NCBI GenBank assembly: GCA_963827065.1
Contig: CAWGZM010000006.1
Location: forward strand, 444,170 to 508,169
From: JACVRW01 sp963827065
GTDB lineage: Bacteria > Actinomycetota > Thermoleophilia > Solirubrobacterales > Thermoleophilaceae
Direction: 5' to 3'
Length of the DNA stretch: 64,000 nt
Under the pieces are notes generated by a model. The model made no database searches, was not told where the DNA came from, and worked only from the letters and a program-made list of their open reading frames with translations. The position numbers and the translations under genes are program-made. Positions 58,325-64,000 of the stretch are shown piece after piece; the first letter of the stretch is position 1, and each line of letters begins with the position of its first letter.

Positions 58325-58960
58325 ATGGCCCTACGCCACTCCAGCTCCACCGATTCACCTCGCCGCCGACGGCTGGGCCTCCGCCTGCTCGCCAGCGCCG
58401 CGGTGCTCACGCTCGCGAGCGGGGCATGGTCGGCCGCAACCTGGTCGGCTCTCAGCGACAGCTCCGTGACGCCGGCCAACACCGTCACCGCGGGCTCGGT
58501 CGACCTCTCTGACAACGACAGCGGCGGCGGCCTGCTCTCCCTCGCCTCCGCGCGACCGAACAACTCCGTGACGGGCTGCATCCGCGTGACCTACAGCGGC
58601 AGCGCCCCCGCGAAGGTGCGCATCTCCGGCGCACCGGGCGGCACCGGACTGGCGGACTACCTCGACCTCACCGTGACCCGCGGGACCATCTCCCCGGCCG
58701 CGCTGTTCGGCTCCTGCACGACCTTCACGCCCGACGCCACCGACTATCTCGGCAGCGGCAGCGGGATCATCTACACGGGCACCGTGGCCGGCTTTCCGGC
58801 GGCGGGCGCGGGCGCGTTGGTCGACCCCAGCGCCCCGGGCGCCACCTGGAACACGGGAGACGTGCACGCTTACCGATTCCAGGCCACGCTGCGCAACGAC
58901 CCGAACGCACAGGGCAAGACCGCCAGCCCAAGCTTCACCTGGGAGGCGACAAGCCTGTGA
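58325..58960 (+). CDS. Secreted TasA-related surface protein
   Basis: A 211-residue secreted protein. SPRRRRLGLRLLASAAVLTL is an N-terminal export signal; NTVTAGSVDLSDNDSGGGLL begins the mature beta-sandwich, with GCIRVTYSGSAPAKVRISG in place of the NSGD strand, two Cys (GCIRV, FGSCTTF) that could form a disulfide, and a final AYRFQATLRNDPNAQGKT. It resembles the TasA/CalY-like group in layout more than in sequence. GGGAGG lies 13 nt before the ATG. The stop overlaps the GTG of the SipW-like gene, so the pair is coupled. Confidence 0.7.
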   Translation: MALRHSSSTDSPRRRRLGLRLLASAAVLTLASGAWSAATWSALSDSSVTPANTVTAGSVDLSDNDSGGGLLSLASARPNNSVTGCIRVTYSGSAPAKVRISGAPGGTGLADYLDLTVTRGTISPAALFGSCTTFTPDATDYLGSGSGIIYTGTVAGFPAAGAGALVDPSAPGATWNTGDVHAYRFQATLRNDPNAQGKTASPSFTWEATSL

Positions 58961-59442
58961 GCGTGTTCGAGCGCCTCGCCGGTGCTCTGCTCGTCGTGCT
59001 CTGCGGGCTGGCTCTCGTGGCCGGGGTCGCGTGGGTGGCCGGATACACGCCCCTGGTCGACCGCAGCGACAGCATGAGCCCGGCGATACACGCCGGGGAT
59101 CTCCTGATCACACGCCACATGCCCGCTGCGGACGCAGAGCCTGGGCACGTGGTCACGTTTCGCGACGAGGCACTTGGCGGGCGCTCGGTCACCCATCGCG
59201 TGGTGCGGGTGGAACGGCAGGGCGATCGGCTCGCGTTCACCACTCGCGGCGACGCCAACCGCTCCAGCGAGGATTGGACGATCCCCGCGCGGGCGGATTT
59301 GAGCCGAGTCGTCGGGCGTGCGCCGCTGATCGGATCGGCAGCGCTCTGGGCCATGAGCCCGCTCGTCCGATTCCTTCTCGCCGGCCTCGGCTGCGCGCTG
59401 CTCTCGTTTACCGCGCTGCGCCGGATCTGGAGCACACGCTGA
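58957..59442 (+). CDS. SipW-like signal peptidase I (second copy)
   Basis: A 161-residue peptidase. FERLAGALLVVLCGLALVAG is TM1; Ser39 in VDRSDSMSPAIHAGDLL is the nucleophile; His80 in SVTHRVVRVERQG is the general base of the SipW/ER branch; TTRGDANRSSEDW is the GDN-like motif; FLLAGLGCALLSFTALRRIW is a second span. It is shorter than the first copy and lacks the disordered tail. GTG overlaps the upstream stop by 4 nt; the stop shares a base with the next ATG. Probably processes the surface proteins of this arm. Confidence 0.88.
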   Translation: MSVFERLAGALLVVLCGLALVAGVAWVAGYTPLVDRSDSMSPAIHAGDLLITRHMPAADAEPGHVVTFRDEALGGRSVTHRVVRVERQGDRLAFTTRGDANRSSEDWTIPARADLSRVVGRAPLIGSAALWAMSPLVRFLLAGLGCALLSFTALRRIWSTR

Positions 59443-60431
59443 TGCGCGGCCATAGATTGCACGCGCTGGCCGTGGGGCTGGTGCTCATGGCTGCAGCCGG
59501 CTCGCTCCCGCTCATCACCAGCTCGAGCTTCAGCGACCAGACGACGAACGACGGCAACCTGATCTCCGCCGCGCCCGACTGGGTCGCCCCCACCGTTTCG
59601 GCGGCCGCTATCGGCAAGACGGCAGGTGGATCCGCCGGCTTCGTGAGGGCGGGCGGCACCTACTACGTCTACGCGAGCGCAACCGACTCGGGCGCGCCGG
59701 CCAGCGGGATCGGCTCCGTCACTGCCAACGTGACCACGGTTACGACGGGCCAGACGGCGGTGCCGCTGGTGGCCGGCACCTACACCGCAGGCGGCGTCTC
59801 CTACCAGTACCGCAGCGCGCAGCTGACCGCGAAGGCGACCCTGGCCGCGGGCCCGCTTGCCTTCACGGTCGCCGCAACCGACCAGGCTGCCAACAGCAGC
59901 TCGGCGGCGGCCTTCTCGGTCACCGGCGACAACACGGTCCCGAGCGCGTCCGACGTCCAGGCGACCAACGTCGCGGGCGGCACCCTGGCGATGCCCGAGC
60001 TGAACGACACGCTGATCCTCACCTACAGCGAGGTCATGGACTGGACGACGATTCTCGCGGGCTGGGACGGCACCACGACCAACATGCGGCTCAGGCTGGT
60101 CAACGGCGGGGGCAACAACCCCGACTACTTCGAGGCGTACTCCTCTTCCCAGGTCCTGTTGCCGCTGGGCACCGTGTACGCGACCAAGGACCTCCTCAAC
60201 GGCGCCGCGGGGACCTACGTGGAGTTCGGCGCAACCGGCACACCCACCCGGATGACCGCAAGCGGGTCGGCGATCAGCCTCGTTCTCGGAACGCCCAGCG
60301 GGGCGGTCCTGATCGCGAACGCGGCGGCCGCGATGACGTGGACCCCGTCTGCGGCGGCCACCGATCGGGCCGGCAACGCAACATCCGTGACGACCCGGAC
60401 CGAGTCCGGCACGTCCGACAAGGACTTCTGA
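59442..60431 (+). CDS. Secreted Ig-like surface protein
   Basis: A 329-residue secreted protein. HRLHALAVGLVLMAAAGSLP is the signal peptide; TSSSFSDQTTNDGNLISAA resembles the N-terminal mature part of TasA-like proteins. The rest is Ser/Thr/Ala-rich beta structure with repeats of an Ig-like type: YVYASATDSGAPASGIGSVT, LTAKATLAAGPLAFTVAATD and DRAGNATSVTTRTESGTSD. No catalytic motif or sorting signal. It is translationally coupled to the peptidase gene. Likely a structural or adhesive component. Confidence 0.75.
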   Translation: MRGHRLHALAVGLVLMAAAGSLPLITSSSFSDQTTNDGNLISAAPDWVAPTVSAAAIGKTAGGSAGFVRAGGTYYVYASATDSGAPASGIGSVTANVTTVTTGQTAVPLVAGTYTAGGVSYQYRSAQLTAKATLAAGPLAFTVAATDQAANSSSAAAFSVTGDNTVPSASDVQATNVAGGTLAMPELNDTLILTYSEVMDWTTILAGWDGTTTNMRLRLVNGGGNNPDYFEAYSSSQVLLPLGTVYATKDLLNGAAGTYVEFGATGTPTRMTASGSAISLVLGTPSGAVLIANAAAAMTWTPSAAATDRAGNATSVTTRTESGTSDKDF

Positions 60432-60488
60432 GCGATCCGTGCGCTTGGGCTGCGCCGATCGCTGTGGAGGCTCCTGCTGGCGTTTGGC

Positions 60489-60986
60489 ATGGTCGCCTTC
60501 GCCGGCCTGCTCTATATCGCACTGAGCTGGGCCCAGCCGGCGCCCCAGGCCAGTGCCGTGAGTACGACCGGGCCTATCGAGATCCGCAACTCGCGCGAGG
60601 GCGCGGCCGTGTTCTCCGCCGAGCGCCTCGTGCCGGGCTGGAGCGCCGACGGCGAGGTGAGCATCTCCAACTCAGGCGACACGCCCGGACAGTTCAGGCT
60701 CGCGCTCACCCATCTCCGTGAGAGCCCCGGCCCGCTCGGCGGCCGCCTGTCGCGCCGCCTGCAGCTGGTGGTGACCGAGGTCGACGGCGGCCGCAGCACG
60801 CTGGTCTACTCGGGACGCCTGTCGGACCTCGGCGTGCGCGACGTGAGCGTGCTCGAGCCGGGCGAGAAGCGCGGCTATCACCTCGAGATGACCTTCCCCG
60901 ACGCCGGCCCGCACGGTGCAGACAACCCGGTCCAAGGCGGCAGGGTGGAGGCAGGCTTGCTGTGGACGGCGGCTCCGGCGCCTTAG
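60489..60986 (+). CDS. TasA/CalY-like secreted protein (third, lacking the Cys pair)
   Basis: A 165-residue protein with a hydrophobic signal (VAFAGLLYIALSWAQPAPQA). The mature part follows the TasA pattern: SREGAAVFSAERLVPGWSAD, GEVSISNSGDTPGQFRLALT, STLVYSGRLSDLGVRDVSVL and EMTFPDAGPHGADNPVQGGR. The Cys pair of the other two is absent. The first ATG is 60489, but the in-frame upstream sequence (LRRSLWRLLLAFG) looks like the basic start of the signal peptide and has no standard start codon; the true start may be a rare CTG or the previous stop may be in frame by chance. It ends the rightward arm of secreted proteins. Confidence 0.7.
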   Translation: MVAFAGLLYIALSWAQPAPQASAVSTTGPIEIRNSREGAAVFSAERLVPGWSADGEVSISNSGDTPGQFRLALTHLRESPGPLGGRLSRRLQLVVTEVDGGRSTLVYSGRLSDLGVRDVSVLEPGEKRGYHLEMTFPDAGPHGADNPVQGGRVEAGLLWTAAPAP

Positions 60987-61107
60987 GCCGCCCTTTTACC
61001 GCTCTGTTACCGCCCGGTCGGCGTCCGGCAACCGCTCCGCCGCAAGCTGGCCTCCGATCGGTCAACGGGGCGTCGATGCGGACGTCCCTTACGACAGGAG
61101 GGGAGTT

Positions 61108-61491
61108 ATGGGGCAGCCGATCCCAGCGGAGTACCCGGACCTAGTCACCCTGGCCGTGGAGCGCGCCCAGGAAGGCGACACAGACGCACTTCACTTCCTC
61201 TACGTCCGATTTGCTGACGATGTCTGCGGTTATGTGAACGACATGGTGCGGGACCTGGACGAATCCAGGGACATCACCCAGAACGTCTTCGGACAGCTGA
61301 GGACCGCGATCCAGAAGTACGAGCCGCGCGAGCTTCCCTTCGCGGCATGGATCCTGCGCGTGTCGCGCAATGCTGCGCTCGACTACCTGGATGCTCGTGA
61401 GGACGCGCAGCTACGGGAGGTTCTGCTCAGCCTTCAGGGTCGCCGCCTGCCACTTGCCAGGCAGGTCCTCGAAAGTGGCGGCCTCGAGTAG
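61108..61491 (+). CDS. Sigma-70-like factor with region 2 only
   Basis: A 127-residue protein. ALHFLYVRFADDVCGYVNDM, DLDESRDITQNVFGQLRTAI and LPFAAWILRVSRNAALDYLD are sigma region 2 (core binding and -10 recognition). Region 4 (-35 recognition) is absent: after DYLDARED the sequence turns to AQLREVLLSLQGRRLPLARQ and stops, half the normal ECF length. AGGAGGGGAG before the ATG is a strong SD. An opposite-strand gene fragment starts in the same place, so region 4 was probably lost at a rearrangement. It follows the surface-fibre arm and might once have controlled it. Confidence 0.7.
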   Translation: MGQPIPAEYPDLVTLAVERAQEGDTDALHFLYVRFADDVCGYVNDMVRDLDESRDITQNVFGQLRTAIQKYEPRELPFAAWILRVSRNAALDYLDAREDAQLREVLLSLQGRRLPLARQVLESGGLE

Positions 61492-61500
61492 CTGCGCGCG
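61411..61500 (-). pseudogene. Short gene fragment antisense to the sigma factor tail
   Basis: On the minus strand ARAQLLEAATFEDLPGKWQA and ATLKAEQNLP read toward a stop at 61411. The segment recalls the start of a small conserved actinobacterial protein, but it ends early and no upstream start is convincing. If real, it marks the join that truncated the sigma gene. Confidence 0.3.
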
Positions 61501-61543
61501 GGCGTAGGTTAAATGGCATGCGAGTTCCCTCGGTGACGCCCTG

Positions 61544-62050
61544 ATGTCAGCCGCCGGGGGGTGGCGCCCGCGTGTCGCCGGTACGACGGGCAGCGTCACG
61601 GAGGGCATCTACGGTCTGATCCTGGCGACGTCCGTGATCGCCGTTTCGGCGGAGTACAGCTCCTCGGACGCCGGGCTGGTCGCCGTCACCGTGCTGGTCA
61701 CCGGTGTCGTGTTCTGGTTGGCGCATGTCTACGCCCGCGTGCTGGCGGGGTCGATCACCAACCACCGGATGCTCAGGCGATCCGAGATGGGCGATGCGCT
61801 TCGCCACGACTGGCCGCTGGTGGAGGTCACCGTTCCGCTGGTGCTCATCCTCTCGCTGGGCGTTGTCGACGTCGTGGCCGACAAGACAGCGATTCTCGCC
61901 GCCACGCTTGCCGCACTGGTGGAACTGGCCGCCGCCGGTGCATACGCGGCGCACGCGTCAGGGGCGAGCCGACGCGCGACGGTCGCGTCAGCCGTCGTTG
62001 CCGTGGCCCTCGGCAGCGCGGTCGTCCTCCTCAAAGCCCTCGTGCACTGA
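61544..62050 (+). CDS. Membrane protein of unknown function (168 aa)
   Basis: Four to five hydrophobic helices: GIYGLILATSVIAVSAEYSS, VAVTVLVTGVVFWLAHVYA, VTVPLVLILSLGVVDVVAD, TLAALVELAAAGAYAAHASG and AVVAVALGSAVVLLKALV. A polar segment (NHRMLRRSEMGDALRHDWPL) lies between helices 2 and 3 on the cytoplasmic side. The starting GSVTEGIYGLILATS segment recalls the first helix of VIT1-like transporters but the length and rest do not fit. Function unknown. It follows the sigma remnant by 52 nt. Confidence 0.6.
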   Translation: MSAAGGWRPRVAGTTGSVTEGIYGLILATSVIAVSAEYSSSDAGLVAVTVLVTGVVFWLAHVYARVLAGSITNHRMLRRSEMGDALRHDWPLVEVTVPLVLILSLGVVDVVADKTAILAATLAALVELAAAGAYAAHASGASRRATVASAVVAVALGSAVVLLKALVH

Positions 62051-62167
62051 CCAACGAGTGACGTCTAGAGCCTGACTGTGATGCGCTTTGTCGCCTTGCG
62101 ACGCGGGATCGCCATCGCGTAGGCGCGCGGCGGCTCAAGACAGCGGCACCGAAGGGTGCTCCGCTTG

Positions 62168-62216
62168 GAGGCTCAACACATTGGGCTACCTATGCGCAAC
62201 CGATGTGTTGAGCCTC
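62168..62216. repeat. 14-bp perfect inverted repeat forming a 17-bp RNA hairpin
   Basis: GAGGCTCAACACAT (62168-62181) is mirrored exactly by ATGTGTTGAGCCTC (62203-62216). With one T-G wobble the stem extends inward (TGG/CCG) to 17 bp around a 15-nt loop. It stands in the 265-nt gap between the membrane protein and dehydrogenase genes. No T-run follows. Confidence 0.75.
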
Positions 62217-62241
62217 GGCCGGGCACCGCTTCCCTAGCGAA

Positions 62242-62258
62242 TCACCCGGGCCGGGTGA
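62242..62258. promoter_or_regulatory. 17-bp GC palindrome before the dehydrogenase
   Basis: TCACCCGG-G-CCGGGTGA, 8-1-8 inverted repeat, 58 nt before the dehydrogenase ATG. Could be an operator or a small hairpin. Confidence 0.4.
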
Positions 62259-62315
62259 GGCGGGCTCATCCGGGCGATGGAAGTGTGTCGCTTCGCCCGA
62301 CGAGGAGAAACCGCC

Positions 62316-63241
62316 ATGCCGAAGCCGACGACCCGGCCAAGAGTGGTCGTGTTGGCCCCCCTCCCGGCGGTCGGCCTCGACCTGCTGAACGAGCATTTCG
62401 CGGTCGATGTGGGCGGCCACGCTGCCGGCGCTGCGGGGATCGTGGCCGAGCCGAGCGTCCCGGTCGGTGCCGATTTGCTCGACGAGGCCGGCAGCTCCCT
62501 CGCGGTTGTGGCGAACTTCGGGGTCGGCTACGACAACGTCGACCTCGACGCTGCCCGAGCACGCGGGGTGCGAGTCACGAACACCCCCGGTGTTCTCAAC
62601 CGACCGCCGAGCTCGCTGTCGCGCTCATGCTTGCGGCCGCACGGTGGATCGCCGAGGCGGACGCCACGGTTCGCAGCGGCGAGTGGGCGCGATCGGATGC
62701 GGCCAAGCTGATCGGCCGGGAGCTCGCCGGCGCGACAGTCGGGCTCGTGGGCTTCGGTCGCATCGCCCGTCGTGTCGCGGAGCTGCTTCGCGGGTTCGAT
62801 GTGCGGCTGCTCGTGACCACACGATCGAGCGGTACGCCGTCGCCTGGCGTGGAGCGCCTCGAGCTGCTCGACCTCCTGGCCGCCTCGGACTTCGTGAGCG
62901 TGCACGTGCCACTGACCGCGGAGACGAGGCACCTGATCGATGCGAACGCCCTGGCGGCGATGAGGCAGGGAGCGATCTTCGTGAACACCAGTCGCGGCGC
63001 CGTGGTCGACACGACGGCGCTCATCCGTGCGCTGCGCTCGGGCCAGCTGGGGGCCGCCGGGCTGGACGTCTACGAGGACGAGCCGCACGTGCCGGCAGAG
63101 CTGCGCGAGCTGCGGAACACCGTCCTACTGCCACACGTCGGATCGGCGACGGCCGCCACCAGGGACGCGATGGCGCGGCTATGTGCTGAGAACGTGATCG
63201 CCGTCATCGACGGGCGCGACCCGCCCACCCCCGTCGTCTGA
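62316..63241 (+). pseudogene. D-2-hydroxyacid dehydrogenase, frameshifted
   Basis: Two frames join to a full-length NAD-dependent 2-hydroxyacid dehydrogenase (about 308 residues), the glyoxylate/hydroxypyruvate reductase type. The first frame runs from the ATG at 62316 (after GAGGAGAAA) through VVANFGVGYDNVDLDAARAR to TNTPGVLN; the second continues QPTAELAVALMLAAARWIAE, GLVGFGRIARRVAELLRGFD, NTSRGAVVDTTALI (Arg), AGLDVYEDEPHVP (Glu) and VLLPHVGSATAAT (His). One base is missing at about 62600-62610. All catalytic residues survive, so it may be a sequencing slip. The 3' end overlaps the ClC gene by 63 nt. Confidence 0.82.
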
Positions 63242-64000
63242 TTCGTACCTGGACAGCATCTGTGTGATCACATAGGCGACGACCACCCCGACGATCACCA
63301 GGGGAGCCGCCCCGGGACCCGATTTCGAACTCAAGAGGATGGCCAGCACGACGGCGGACAGGGGCAGCTTCAGCACGGAAACGACCGCTGCTCCCATACC
63401 CACCGTCACCGCGGGAGTGATCGAAAAGCCAGGGAGCTGGGCCGCCATCAGCCCGGCGGCCGCGCCCAGGAACAGCGCCGGGAAGACGGGACCGCCGCGG
63501 AAGGCTCCGAGCGAGATCGCCCAGGCGATGCCCTTGAAGGCGATGAGCAGGGCGAGCGCCGTCAGTGACCACGTGCCCGCGTCCGACACGAGCGGCCCGA
63601 CGGCATTCTGGCCCGAGAACAGCACCTGGTCGACCCCCTTGTCCGTCGTCTCGGCGAAGCCGATCGCCAAGCCCGCGACAGCGATCCCTGCGAGCGGCAG
63701 GAACACGAACGGTCGGACCATGAAGCGGGGGTGAGCTTCCCGGGCGATCCGAATCACGACGAACACGACCACCGCTGTCGCGGCAGCCAGGAGGATGCTC
63801 CACCCGACGTCGGCCACGTCGGGGCGGGCGAAGTTCGGCAGGTCGAGGATTCCGATCGCGATGTTGTCCGTGTTGAGACCCGTCCATGACCCCAAGCCGA
63901 CCAGCATGAGCGACCCGATGCCGGCGGCAAGCAGCCCGGACCAGCACGACCGGCAACCGCGGCCCCGCCAGGCCGGCCGCCTCGATCACGACGACCGAGG
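63179..64000 (-). pseudogene. ClC-type chloride channel/transporter, partial and frameshifted
   Basis: The C-terminal half of a ClC protein. GAFRGGPVFPALFLGAAAGL is the GxFxP chloride-binding motif; KGVDQVLFSGQNAVGPLVSD and VGMGAAVVSVLKLPLSAVVL are other core helices; MLVGLGSWTGLNTDNIAIG opens one frame. The part nearest the edge is in another frame (VVVIEAAGLAGPRLPVVLV) and joins naturally to GLLAAGIGSLMLVGLG if one C is dropped at about 63945. The N-terminus lies beyond 64000. Either an assembly error or a damaged gene. Confidence 0.8.

Overview
The window is very GC-rich, densely packed DNA with many GTG starts, 1-4 nt gene overlaps, an actinobacterial-type LexA box and c-di-AMP riboswitches of the kind found in front of actinobacterial cell-wall hydrolases. 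This points to a high-GC actinomycete. The gene mix (Chloroflexus-type malyl-CoA lyase, TasA/SipW-like surface proteins, a large exopolysaccharide locus) suggests the Thermoleophilia/Solirubrobacterales side of the phylum, but that placement is inference.

Layout. 1-0.7 kb: a partial cupin gene and a tiny membrane protein. 0.7-19.2 kb: an exopolysaccharide locus with two Wzy/WaaL-type polymerases or ligases, a polyprenyl-phosphate sugar transferase, several glycosyltransferases, a Wzz/BY-kinase and its PHP-type phosphatase, a DegT aminotransferase, a DUF2334 deacetylase-like protein, a sugar nucleotidyltransferase and a secreted glycoside hydrolase. The hydrolase lies directly behind a c-di-GMP-I riboswitch. 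A Wzx-like flippase and two methyltransferases follow at 25.6-30.8 kb. 19.2-30 kb: CoA metabolism (MaoC hydratase, malyl-CoA lyase, a two-subunit acid-CoA ligase, ferredoxin-like protein, acyl-CoA dehydrogenase), with TetR-type palindromes in the promoters of the MaoC/lyase pair and the dehydrogenase. 30.8-46.8 kb: mixed housekeeping and regulation (NlpC/P60 hydrolase and an unknown small membrane protein, each behind its own c-di-AMP riboswitch; TetR and acyl-CoA synthetase; AAA ATPase with tandem operators; DUF255 protein; frameshifted M28 peptidase; MMPL exporter with MarR; glutamine synthetase; HxlR; cytochrome c). 46.9-49.1 kb: rnpB, lexA with an SOS box, tRNA-Leu(GAG). 49.2-54.7 kb: gene remnants, an epoxide hydrolase, a large LuxR regulator, tRNA-Pro(GGG). 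54.7-61.5 kb: a divergent surface-fibre locus. One arm encodes a membrane EAL phosphodiesterase, a TasA/CalY-like protein and a SipW-like signal peptidase. The other arm encodes a TasA/CalY-like protein, a second secreted protein, a second SipW-like peptidase, an Ig-like surface protein, another TasA-like protein and a sigma factor that has region 2 only. 61.5-64 kb: a membrane protein, a strong inverted repeat, and two frameshifted genes (D-2-hydroxyacid dehydrogenase and ClC channel).

Working picture (inference): c-di-GMP links the two extracellular-matrix loci. A c-di-GMP-hydrolysing membrane protein is co-transcribed with a fibre subunit and its peptidase, and a c-di-GMP riboswitch sits on the Shine-Dalgarno of a matrix glycosidase inside the polysaccharide locus. 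c-di-AMP separately controls wall remodelling. Four genes carry single-base frameshifts or truncations; some may be assembly errors in GC-rich runs.
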